Shown here: piece after piece, positions 13,830 to 22,900 of the stretch
Layout: the number at the start of each line of letters is the position of its first letter
How positions within the stretch are numbered: the stretch's first letter is position 1
From: an uncultured Clostridia bacterium
GTDB lineage: Bacteria > Bacillota > Clostridia > Christensenellales > UBA1242
Direction: 5' to 3'
DNA length: 38,824 bases
Assembly (NCBI GenBank): GCA_947625955.1
Contig: CANQQH010000001.1
Span: forward strand, 1-38,824
Notes under the pieces: model-generated
The model's database searches: none
Seen by the model: the letters and a program-made list of their open reading frames with translations, nothing else
Told to the model about the DNA's origin: nothing
Made by a program: the position numbers and the translations under genes

Positions 13830-16448
13830 ATGAAAAAGCAAAAGAAGATATTTATTGGATGTTTTATTGTTATAGCTGTTCTTGCGATAGTTATAACACT
13901 TGCTTTTTCACTTTCGAGTGGTAAAAATCAAATAACCATATCACTCTATAATCCAATAAAAAACGAAACAACGCTGATAAAACAAAAAAATTCGGCGGTG
14001 CTAAAAAAGGCAAGGCACCCAAATATCTCGGGCTATGAGTTTATCGGCTGGTTTTTCGATAACGAGTTTAAAAACAGGGCGGATGAAAACCAAATTTTTT
14101 CGTCTAATATTGGCTTAATTGCTGGGTATAGCAAGATTTTAACCAAGGATTCAAGCAACTTTGAAGTTCCAAATAATAAACTTTTAACAATTTCAACAAG
14201 CAATGGGCAAAAGATAACTCAGCACGAGATAAAAAAACTTGCCTCTTTTGTTTCCTATCTTGATCTTAGCAATGCCGAGATTGAAAATAATGAAATTGGA
14301 AGCGACACTTTTAGCTTTTCTAACATTTCAACATTAATATTGCCAAAGACACTCAAAACCATCGATGAGCGTGCATTTTTTAATGCCACTGAACTTGAAA
14401 ATATCGAGTTTAATAATGAGCTTGTTTCAATAAATGAAAGGGCTTTTGCAAACTGCTCAAATCTTGAAAATGTTGTTTTGCCAGAAAGTTTGGTTCGTCT
14501 TGGTGATGACGTTTTCCAAAACTGCAATATTGAACTAAAAATTGGCTCAAACCTCAAAAATTTTAATGCAAAGAGCCTGCAATATGCAAAAATTTCAAAT
14601 CTTGAATTATCTCTTCAAAACCCAAACTTTATTGAAACTGACGGCTGCATTTTCACGCGCGACATGAAACATCTTGTTTATGCCGTTAATGATAATGATA
14701 TAGAAATCAATGCAGCGATCATTGATGACTATGCGCTTTTTGAAAGTGACGCAAAAAGTGTAACAATAAAAGGCGCTCAAAGAATAGGAAAATACGCGTT
14801 TTCGGGCATGAAAAATCTGGAAGCTGTGAAAATTGAAAACTCCACCTCGTATGAAATTGACGAGTTTGCATTCTACGATTGTCCTAAACTCAAAACTATT
14901 GAACTTGGCTGTGGGCTTGGTGAAGTGAAAAATAGTGCTTTTGAAAATTGCCTGAGTCTCAAACAAGTGACTTTCATAAATTCGTTAAATGAAGATGTTA
15001 AAAAGCTCACAACAATTGGAGAGAAGGCTTTCGATGGCTGCAAAAATTTGCAAGAAATAAACCTGCCAGAGAGCGTTACTCAGCTTGGCAAAAACGCATT
15101 TGCAAACTGCGATAAACTGAAAAAAGTGACACTTTCACCTCAAATTATTGAAATTAAAGAGGAAACTTTCAAAAATTGCTATGACCTTGAAAATATTCTG
15201 TTGGCAGAAAATGTCTCTGCCATTGATAACTATGCATTTCTAAATTGCATAAGCCTTCAAAATATTTCGTGCTTTGAAAACATTTCGGTGCTAGGTGTTG
15301 GGGCTTTCAAGGATTGCGAAAAGTTGCAAAGCGTGGAACTGAACAAAGTGAAAATCATCTCTCCTGAGGCATTTATGAATTGCAAAAATCTTGTCTCTGC
15401 AAACTTTGAACTTGCGGAAAGTTTTTTGCAAAATGCTTTCTTTGGCTGCAAAAACATGAGAACTTTCACCTTCTATGAAAATGTGTCTAGCATTGATTTT
15501 AGTGCTTTTGATAACGCCGGGCTTGAAAGTGTTTCAAGTTTTTCAAACGCGTTTTATAGTGAAAACGGAGTTTTATATAACAATGAAAAAACTGCAATAT
15601 TGTTGTATCCTTTGCTAAAAAAAGATAGAATTTTTACAATTAAAGCAAATATTTTGCAAATTTTTTCTCAAACATTTTTTGAAAATACAAGCATTGAAAA
15701 GTTTGTTGTTGAGGAAGAAAACACAGCTTTTGCTTGCGACGACAATGGAGTTTTACTAAGCTACAATAAAGAGAAAATTATAAGATACCCAAACATCATA
15801 GATTCAACATATTATGTTAATGACAATGTCAAAATTCTTGGGAAAAAGGCTTTTGCAAATAATGAGCATTTGAAGACCTTGAAAATTCCAGCAGGGGTTG
15901 AAGAAATTGAAGTTTCATGTTTTGAAAACACATTACTTTTCAGCCTGGAAATCCCATTTGTTGGAAAGTCGAGAGATAAAGAAAAATTCATTGGCTATGC
16001 GTTCGGCGCTAGCGAATATATTGCGAATGAAAATTTTGTTCCATCCTCGCTTGAAAATGTTGTTGTCACTGATGACAGCTATATTGCGCCATACTCATTC
16101 TTTGGAGCAAAGAACCTCACTCAAATTGAAATAACGGCGAAGAATTATGTTGTAAATGAGTATGCGTTCTTCTCAACAGAAAGCCTCTCAATTCTCAAAA
16201 TTAACGGGGCAATACCTGAGATGAAGGAGTTTTCACTTGCAAACATAAAGCAAGAAAACCTTCAAATAACCTTTCACTTCAACGATGAACTTGAACTTGA
16301 CGACAATTGTATAAGCGGTCTGCCAAGTTCAACAAAGGTGTTGGTGAAAGGGCAGATAAAATACGAGCAGATTATGACTTTGAAGAGCAAATTCCAGCAA
16401 ATCTATGCGCCTTCCTACTATTGGCCATGGGAATTTTCAAGATATTAA
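13830..16448 (+). CDS. BspA-type leucine-rich-repeat surface protein
   Basis: This 872-residue protein is probably anchored by one N-terminal hydrophobic segment (about 7-30). Residues about 40-110 form a single Listeria/Bacteroides-type repeat (GYEFIGWFFDNEF ... LIAGYSK). From about 130 to 850 it is made of BspA-like LRR_5 repeats of about 23 residues with the pattern I...AF.NC..L..I.LP, for instance IGEKAFDGCKNLQEINLPES. Proteins of this type in host-associated bacteria are surface adhesins or binders, but the ligand is not predictable. I start at the ATG at 13830; an in-frame TTG at 13791 overlaps the -35 box. Codon use (many AAT, GAA, TTT, ATA) is unlike that of the giant gene. It carries the same two domain types as the giant protein in the opposite order. 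Confidence 0.88.
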   Translation: MKKQKKIFIGCFIVIAVLAIVITLAFSLSSGKNQITISLYNPIKNETTLIKQKNSAVLKKARHPNISGYEFIGWFFDNEFKNRADENQIFSSNIGLIAGYSKILTKDSSNFEVPNNKLLTISTSNGQKITQHEIKKLASFVSYLDLSNAEIENNEIGSDTFSFSNISTLILPKTLKTIDERAFFNATELENIEFNNELVSINERAFANCSNLENVVLPESLVRLGDDVFQNCNIELKIGSNLKNFNAKSLQYAKISNLELSLQNPNFIETDGCIFTRDMKHLVYAVNDNDIEINAAIIDDYALFESDAKSVTIKGAQRIGKYAFSGMKNLEAVKIENSTSYEIDEFAFYDCPKLKTIELGCGLGEVKNSAFENCLSLKQVTFINSLNEDVKKLTTIGEKAFDGCKNLQEINLPESVTQLGKNAFANCDKLKKVTLSPQIIEIKEETFKNCYDLENILLAENVSAIDNYAFLNCISLQNISCFENISVLGVGAFKDCEKLQSVELNKVKIISPEAFMNCKNLVSANFELAESFLQNAFFGCKNMRTFTFYENVSSIDFSAFDNAGLESVSSFSNAFYSENGVLYNNEKTAILLYPLLKKDRIFTIKANILQIFSQTFFENTSIEKFVVEEENTAFACDDNGVLLSYNKEKIIRYPNIIDSTYYVNDNVKILGKKAFANNEHLKTLKIPAGVEEIEVSCFENTLLFSLEIPFVGKSRDKEKFIGYAFGASEYIANENFVPSSLENVVVTDDSYIAPYSFFGAKNLTQIEITAKNYVVNEYAFFSTESLSILKINGAIPEMKEFSLANIKQENLQITFHFNDELELDDNCISGLPSSTKVLVKGQIKYEQIMTLKSKFQQIYAPSYYWPWEFSRY

Positions 16449-16474
16449 TTTTGCACAAGCACGCGAAAAATGCT

Positions 16475-16502
16475 TTGATAAAGCAAAATTTTGTGCTATG
16501 CT
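16475..16502 (+). promoter_or_regulatory. Possible promoter of the CCA operon
   Basis: TTGATA (16475-16480) and TATGCT (16497-16502) are 16 bases apart. The ribosome site AAGGAG (16509-16514) follows directly, so the leader would be very short. Read-through from the upstream gene is an alternative, since no terminator separates them. Confidence 0.4.
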
Positions 16503-16522
16503 TTTTGTAAGGAGCAGACAAA

Positions 16523-17923
16523 ATGTTTATAAGAGTTCCAAATGAGGTTGTGAAGCTGGCAGAAATTTTTCAAAAGAAGGGTGAAAAACTCTATCTTGTT
16601 GGCGGCTACATTCGCAATCAGCTGCTTGGCATAAAGGATGACGAAAACATTGATATTGATGTTTGCTCGTCTTGCTTGCCTGAAAAAGTCTTGAAAATTC
16701 TGGAAAACTCGCCGTTTGAGGCAAACTATATGAGCAAGGAAATGGGCGTTGTTGAAATCAAAAACACTCTTCGCGTTGAGCACGCAACATTCAGGAAGGA
16801 AACCTATGAAAAAAGCGGCGCGCACACGCCAACAAAGGTCGAGTTTATCAAAGACCTTGAAGAAGACGCACTTCGCCGCGACTTTCGCTGCAATGCCATA
16901 TATTATGATATAATCGGCGATGAAATCGTTGACCCGCTCGACGGCGTTGGTGACACTGCAAAGCGCATTATTCGAACAACATTGAAGCCTGACGAGGTGT
17001 TCAAATCAGACGGTGAGCGCGTTTTGAGAATGGTGAGGTTTGCAGCAACTCTTGGCTTCAAGATTGACGACAAGACCTTTGAATCCGCAAAAAGGCACGC
17101 AAGCCGACTTGCAGATATCTCCATGTCGCGCAAAAGGGAAGAATTTAGCCGAATTGTTCTTGCCGACACGGAATACCCATTTTTGCCTGACAAAAAGTAT
17201 GCGCACGCGCGCGGACTCAATATGCTTGCTGAGCTCGACGCCATAAAATACATCATGCCTGTGCTCGACGAAATTCGACTTTCTGGGCTCATTGAAGACA
17301 GAAAAAAGCCACTTTTCGAGCATATTATGAACGTTTTTGCGTTTTCTGCGCCAGAAGTGAGGCTTTCGGCACTCCTTCATGATGTTGGAAAAGCAAGAGC
17401 ATATGCGGCGTATGGAAACTTCAATGGCGAAGAAGAATATGCGCCTGTTATCATTGAAAAAACGCTTGGAAATGAAGGACTCGGCTATTCAAAAAAAATA
17501 GTTGAAAGGGTAAAAAGAGTCGTTTTGGGTAACAATTTTAACAAAAGAGGGTTCGAAAATGCGAAAAACATCAGGCATTTCATTGTTGACAATTTCGACT
17601 GCATTGAACTCATTATAAAACTCAAAAACGCAATCGCGCAGGACAAGAGCAACAACACTCGCCGCTCAAAATCTGCTGAGCAAATAAATAAAATATATAT
17701 TAAGATGCAAAATAACAATGCACCAATAACTCTTGATAAGCTTGCAATCAAAGGCGATGTTTTGATAAAGAGCTTCCCTGAACTCAAAGTCAACAGAACA
17801 AGCGAACTTTTGAAAGCACTGCAATATAAATGCGTTGACGTTCCAACGCTCAACACTGAAAAGTGTTTGCTGGAACTGGCTGAAAAGATGATACACAAGA
17901 AAAATAGTATTTTCGTGAGGTGA
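16523..17923 (+). CDS. cca: CCA tRNA nucleotidyltransferase with HD domain
   Basis: The enzyme adds or repairs the 3' CCA end of tRNAs from CTP and ATP. This 466-residue class II enzyme shows LVGGYIRNQLLG (family GGxVRD/N) and the DID-type metal motif ENIDIDVC near residues 27-53. Then come RRDFRCNAIYYD, IVDPLDGVGDTAKRIIRT and GERVLRMVRFAATLGF, the classical nucleotide-binding and neck motifs. A C-terminal HD phosphohydrolase-like domain follows (LLHDVGKA, about residue 288). AAGGAG lies eight bases upstream of the ATG. The stop codon lies beside the ribosome site of the next small gene. Confidence 0.93.
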   Translation: MFIRVPNEVVKLAEIFQKKGEKLYLVGGYIRNQLLGIKDDENIDIDVCSSCLPEKVLKILENSPFEANYMSKEMGVVEIKNTLRVEHATFRKETYEKSGAHTPTKVEFIKDLEEDALRRDFRCNAIYYDIIGDEIVDPLDGVGDTAKRIIRTTLKPDEVFKSDGERVLRMVRFAATLGFKIDDKTFESAKRHASRLADISMSRKREEFSRIVLADTEYPFLPDKKYAHARGLNMLAELDAIKYIMPVLDEIRLSGLIEDRKKPLFEHIMNVFAFSAPEVRLSALLHDVGKARAYAAYGNFNGEEEYAPVIIEKTLGNEGLGYSKKIVERVKRVVLGNNFNKRGFENAKNIRHFIVDNFDCIELIIKLKNAIAQDKSNNTRRSKSAEQINKIYIKMQNNNAPITLDKLAIKGDVLIKSFPELKVNRTSELLKALQYKCVDVPTLNTEKCLLELAEKMIHKKNSIFVR

Positions 17924-17927
17924 TAAA

Positions 17928-18071
17928 ATGGTAGCATTGATGATAATTCTTTGTGCTGTTTCGCTAACTGCATCAATATTTTTGATTGCAAGATTCGGCA
18001 TCAAAAAGAAAGAAAACGACGAGTTTGTGAGCGCAGATTTGAAAGAAGAGGCAGACTCGCAAGAGAAATAG
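17928..18071 (+). CDS. 47-residue single-pass membrane peptide
   Basis: A short gene with an excellent ribosome site (GAGGTGATAAAATG) that includes the stop codon of cca, so the two are likely co-translated. The product has one membrane segment (about residues 2-22, starting MVALMIILCAVSLTA) and a charged C-terminal tail (KKKENDEFVSADLKEEAD). No family is recognised. Its position between cca and vanW and its strong start support it as real. Confidence 0.75.
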   Translation: MVALMIILCAVSLTASIFLIARFGIKKKENDEFVSADLKEEADSQEK

Positions 18072-18119
18072 ATTCGACAATATTTAATAAAATAAAGCAA
18101 AATATAACATAATAGTAGT

Positions 18120-19358
18120 ATGAAAAAGATAAGTTGTTTCATACTATTTTTTTTGTTTGCCGCCCTAATGGTCGTGGTTTTGAATTTTGAAAACCATGTT
18201 TTGGCAGTTGCCAGCACCCCGCAGTTTACGATTGAGTGCGAAGGAAATATTATAGAAGTTCAAAAAGCAAAAACAAAACTTAGTGGTGTGCGCGAGAAGG
18301 TGACTGAACTCGATTTTGAAGATAAGGTCAAGGTTCTTGGCTTTGCCTATGAAGTTACGCATAGTGAAGAGAAAGCAATAGAATATGTTTTTCCTGAGAT
18401 TGTTGAAGCGGTGAATGAGCTTGAAAAAAAGGTGAGAGTTTTGCCCGTTTCAGCAACGCTCAAAACACACGAAAATAGTGGTGATATTTTCGTTGAAAAA
18501 TCAAAAACGGGAATTGAGTTGGAAAAAACGGGTCTTTTTTTAGACATATTTTACAAATTAAATAATTTTTTTGAGGGTGAACACTTCAAAGCCGAAACAA
18601 AAGTCGTTGAGCCCAGCGCGGATGAAAGCGCCATGAAGAGAGCAACCTTTCTTCGAGGTGAGTTCAAAACAAGCTTTGCTTCAAGCAAGAGTGAAAGAAA
18701 AAACAACATTCGTTTGGCGCTTGCGAGCCTGGACGGAAAGGTGGTTTTGCCCGGGGAAGAGTTGAGTTTCAATAAAGCAACGGGCGAGAGGGGTGAAAGC
18801 GCAGGCTACCAAAAGGCGAAAATTATCAAAAACGGCACGTTCGTCTATGAGTTCGGCGGTGGAGTGTGCCAAGCAAGCACAACGCTATATAACGCCGCGC
18901 TTGTTGCGGGTCTCGACATTGTTGAGGTGCATCCCCACAGCCTGCCGGTTTCCTATGTTGAGCCGTGCTTTGACGCAATGGTGAACAGCGGGTCAAGCGA
19001 CCTTGCTATAAAAAACAACACTTCCCGCCCGATAATGATTGCAACCAAAGTGACTGAAAACGACTGCACCGTTAGAATCTATGGGGAGAAGAAAGACTTT
19101 GAGGTTGTGCGGCTGAGCGAAAAAACAGAAGAGCTTTGCGAGTTCGTGGAAGAAAAAACCACCGACTATGAGGCCTTTGGATTTGCTTCGGCACCGAAGA
19201 AAGGTGAGGAAAAGATTGTCAGCTTTTTCAAACCCGGCATAAAAGCAAAGGGCTCGCTCGCCTACTACAAAAACGGCGTGCTCTATAAAACCAAAGTCAT
19301 CCGCGAAAACACCTATAAGCCAACCAAACAGATTGTGCTTGTTGCGGAAGAAAAGTAG
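18120..19358 (+). CDS. VanW family protein
   Basis: This 412-residue protein has an N-terminal signal or anchor (about 5-25), a poorly conserved region of about 150 residues, and the VanW domain (about 195-330): LPGEELSFNKATGERG, GYQKAKII, FGGGVCQASTTLYNAALVAGL, HPHSLPVSYV and NSGSSDLAIKN, all characteristic. VanW was first seen in a vancomycin-resistance cluster but is widespread in Firmicutes without resistance genes; its function is unknown and it probably acts at the cell wall. The C-terminal part (about 345-412) has a Gly/Lys-rich strand pattern resembling a G5 domain, but I cannot confirm that. There is no ribosome site before the ATG (AACATAATAGTAGT). It may start its own message (CATAAT 18109-18114) or be translated after the small gene 48 bases upstream. 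Confidence 0.92.
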   Translation: MKKISCFILFFLFAALMVVVLNFENHVLAVASTPQFTIECEGNIIEVQKAKTKLSGVREKVTELDFEDKVKVLGFAYEVTHSEEKAIEYVFPEIVEAVNELEKKVRVLPVSATLKTHENSGDIFVEKSKTGIELEKTGLFLDIFYKLNNFFEGEHFKAETKVVEPSADESAMKRATFLRGEFKTSFASSKSERKNNIRLALASLDGKVVLPGEELSFNKATGERGESAGYQKAKIIKNGTFVYEFGGGVCQASTTLYNAALVAGLDIVEVHPHSLPVSYVEPCFDAMVNSGSSDLAIKNNTSRPIMIATKVTENDCTVRIYGEKKDFEVVRLSEKTEELCEFVEEKTTDYEAFGFASAPKKGEEKIVSFFKPGIKAKGSLAYYKNGVLYKTKVIRENTYKPTKQIVLVAEEK

Positions 19359-19506
19359 CATTGGTTTTTGGCGTGGTTAAAGTGAACCTAAAACACCTCT
19401 AAAATGGTATGACGAAAAACACAAAAACTGGCGGCAGAATATTTAGGCAAAAAACATCGCTTTTGCTGTGACGCGCTGAGGCAGAATTTATTAATAAAAT
19501 ATATAA

Positions 19507-19545
19507 AAATCGGGTGGAAAAATTACTTGTTTTTTCACCTGATTT
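19507..19545 (+). terminator. Hairpin after vanW
   Basis: AAATCGGGTGGAAAAA (19507-19522) pairs with TTTTTTCACCTGATTT (19530-19545) over 16 positions, two of them G-T wobble, around a seven-base loop. It is weaker than the next hairpin. The interval 19359-19506 shows nothing. Confidence 0.5.
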
Positions 19546-19576
19546 TATGTTAGAAAAAACGATAAAAATTGAATTT

Positions 19577-19609
19577 TTTGAGCCCAATTAATTGGGCTCA
19601 AATTTTTTT
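19577..19609 (+). terminator. Strong terminator separating vanW from the giant gene
   Basis: The perfect palindrome TTGAGCCCAATT / AATTGGGCTCAA (19578-19601), extended by one pair, is followed by seven T (19603-19609). It separates the cca-vanW operon from the promoter of the giant gene 30 bases further on. Confidence 0.85.
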
Positions 19610-19638
19610 ATTTTTCTTGGAATTGAGGCCTATTTTGT

Positions 19639-19667
19639 TTGACTAAAAACGCGAAAAATGGTAGTAT
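19639..19667 (+). promoter_or_regulatory. Promoter of the giant surface-protein gene
   Basis: TTGACT (19639-19644) and TAGTAT (19662-19667) are 17 bases apart. The -10 box is preceded by TGG, making it an extended -10 (TGnTAGTAT). The transcript would begin near 19674. Confidence 0.6.
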
Positions 19668-19673
19668 AGTAGC

Positions 19674-19923
19674 AAGTGGTGAAGGCCACGAAAAATATCA
19701 GGTTTTTTGAGAAAAAAGTTTTGCCAAAAACGGCACGCAATTTTCCTCAAAATGGGCACATGAAATTCGAAAAACAGCGTAAATTTCACAAAGTTTATGG
19801 TGTTTTTGCGATTTTCAGACCTTTTGTGTGCTTCGTTTATCGACAAGATGTACCAAATCTTGCAAAGCGAAGAGCAAATAAAAACAAAACCTGGTGAAAA
19901 AACTAAATCCAAAGGTGGAAATT
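19674..19923 (+). promoter_or_regulatory. Long structured leader of the giant gene
   Basis: About 250 bases separate the predicted start from the ATG. The leader contains GTGG-TGAAGG-CCAC near 19676-19689 and a longer imperfect stem near 19829-19877. In that stem CTTCG-TTT pairs with AAAGCGAAG and CAAGAT pairs with ATCTTG. AAGGTGG (19912-19918) is the ribosome site. A 73-codon frame beginning GTG GTG at 19676 has no ribosome site and is probably not translated. The leader could regulate the gene after initiation, but no known riboswitch class is recognisable. Confidence 0.45.
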
Positions 19924-22900
19924 ATGAGCGAACTTAATCAAGAGCAAACCCAGGAACAAAATCAAGAAAAGAAAGGGATGAAGAAAGGTGCAAAGATAAC
20001 TCTGCTTATTTTGAGCCTGCTCTTCTTCCTTGGCGCGATCATCACGCCTATTTTGATGTTCACGCTTCCTGGAAAAACAAATGTGCGGGAAACGCAAATT
20101 GGCGGATTCATTGTCAGGTATGACGCAGCCGCCAATGTGTATGACATCTTCCGCTATGTTGGCGACGACGTTGACGTTGTTGTTCCAGCGGAACTTGACG
20201 GCATCCCTGTTCGAGATATTTTGAGCGGGGCGTTTAGTGCAAGTTCTCGTGACGCGAACAGAAACATCAAAAGCGTCGAAATCGAAGATGGCATTCGAAA
20301 TATTGGCGACGGAGCTTTCAAAGACTGCGAAAGTTTGGAAAAACTTGTCTTCCCACAATCAGTTGGTGAAGTTGGTGCAGGTGCGTTTGAAGGCTCAGGT
20401 GTTCAAGAACTTGTTGTTGAAGACGCCTCACGCCTTCGCTTCAAGTCGGGTGCTTTGGAAGGTGCCGAACACCTCAAAAAGTTGACGATCACCGGCGCTG
20501 GTGAAGACAACACGATCGGCAAGGACTCGCTTGGCGACCTTTCTGGTAACATCACTGACGTTGAAATTGGAAAAGACGTTAACATTGGTGACGGCGCGTT
20601 TGCCGGCGCATCAAACCTCACAACGCTCTATGTTTACAATTACAGTGCTCTTGAAGTTAACGAATCTGCATTCGTTGGCTCAAACATCAACACCTTGGTT
20701 ATATATCATGCCGAAGACACTCTCACAAGCGACTTCATGCAAAAGTTCTTCGACGCAAAACTCAGCCGCCTTGCAAATGTTGTGCTCGATCCAGACATCA
20801 ACAAAATTGGCGCTGAGGCATTCATTAGATTCCCAACCCTTATTAGTGTTACTGTTGGAAACGGAACAAAGATTGATATCTCATCATTCCCAGCAGCAGC
20901 AGACATGCAAAAAGATTTCAGAATTCACTTCTCGGGCGAGGGTGAGTTCTCACTTGAAATCACACACGACACAAGGAGACCTTCCTACGACACCATCACC
21001 AGTGCGTTTGCAAACCTCTTTGCCGACTTCAACAACATCACAAGCTTGAAGCTCGACGAGAACTTCAAAGCAATAAGCAACAACGCGTTTGCAAACTTCA
21101 CATCTCTCAAACTTCTCGACTTTGGTGAGAGAAGCATGGTTGAAATCATTGCCGACAACGCCTTCGGTTCATATGATAGCGTTGAGGGCAGACTTGACGT
21201 TTTGGGCCCACGCGCCGACCACAACGCAAAGATGGATGCAACAATCGGCAGCGCAATCAACCCTGTTTATGCCGCATTCAACAAACAATATATTGATTAT
21301 TATAAGAGAAATTCCTATAACGGAAGCAGCGAACTTGGATATTATAGAGTTTCTCTCGACTACACCCACAAGTTCAGCGACAGCGATGTTATACCTGGTG
21401 CAGCTGTTCCTGAGATTTTCCCACTCACACTCTATGTTGGCTATGAAGATGTTCTTCTCGACAAGCTCCCAATCGGTGGTACCGACGACACAAGGTGGTA
21501 TGTTGAAGGCTACACCCTTGTTGGCTGGAAGCTCGCCGATGGTTCAAGCCTTTCAAACCAAACAATCGGCGACCTTGGTGAAGTTATCACTCTCTATGCT
21601 GTTTGGATCAGCGGAAACTACACAAGGTATAGAATTGAATACTATGTTCAAGACGTGTTCGACGAAGGCCTCTATGCAATCTATGGCAACCCATTTGTTG
21701 AAGGTGAGGGCGGACCTGTTTATAAGACCGGCACAACCGACACCATCATCGATGTTATCACCGACCCTGAGTATCAAAGCTATGTTGCAGAAATTGAAGG
21801 CTTCACATTTGATAGAAACAACAATCAAAATGTCACAAGAATTTCAATCAATGCGAACGGACAATCAGTTTTGAAACTCTACTACACAAGAAACAAATAT
21901 AAACTCTACTTCGACTTCAACGACAAAGCTAGCGACGGCTTCACTCCTGTTGACGAGAGCAAACTTTCTCTTGGCGACATCAAGACCGACGGCAATGGCA
22001 GATATATTGAAATCAAATATAGAGCACCATACACCGATCTTCTTGACCTTTCAAACGCAAGACCTGGTTATAGGTTCGATGGCTGGTCGTTCGACCCTGA
22101 GAACCGTGACCCAGCAAGAGTTGTAAACCCAACAACAACTCACGATTTTGCATCAGACAAAACTCTCTATGCAACCTTCACGGCTCAAACCACGACCTAT
22201 AAAATTGAGCACTATCTCGAAAACATCGCGGATGAGGGCTACACTCATGAGCCAAGGCTGGACAGCACCGTTCAAATTGCAACCGACGCAATGGTGAACC
22301 AAGAGGCTGACCATATCAACGGCTTCATCTTTGATACCGATAACGAACTCAACAATAATGGTGTGAGAGCGCATGGCTTCTTTGAAGGTGAAGAAGGGCA
22401 GACTATTATCAAATTATATTATAATAGAGAGCGCTACACCCTCGTGTTCGATGTGAACAAGGGCACAGGCTCAACCGAAATCAACGTTCAAGAAGGTTCA
22501 AGCCTTCGCCATGAGGACGTTAAGTTTGGCGACAAGTATTCAAACTTCTTCCCAACACTCACTCGCGATGGCTACACCTTTGACTCATTCAACACTCTTG
22601 CTGACGGAAGGGGCACAAAAATCACCAACGCTACTCTTGTTAATGAAGAAGCAATCGTTGGTAAAACTCAAACTCTCTATGCGATTTGGAAGGCGAACAC
22701 CTACACCGTTGTTTACCACGCAAACAACAGCTCGCTCGAAGAATTGACTGAAAGCGAAACAAAGACCTTTGATGTTTCGTTCAACCTCAAAATGAAGCCA
22801 GCAAACTTCGTTTATGCAGGTCACACATTCAAATATTGGTGCTTGAACCCAAGCGACGACGCGGGCTACGCTCACTATGACCAAAATCAAGAGGTAAGCA

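Noticed and set aside
14655..14670. CATGAAACA in the leucine-rich-repeat gene as a fifth parS site
   Set aside because: Only the right half matches; positions 1, 3, 4 and 6 of the left half do not.
19676..19897. Forward frame of 73 codons in the leader of the giant gene
   Set aside because: It starts GTG with no ribosome site, and the sequence folds into hairpins. A leader peptide cannot be excluded but nothing supports it.
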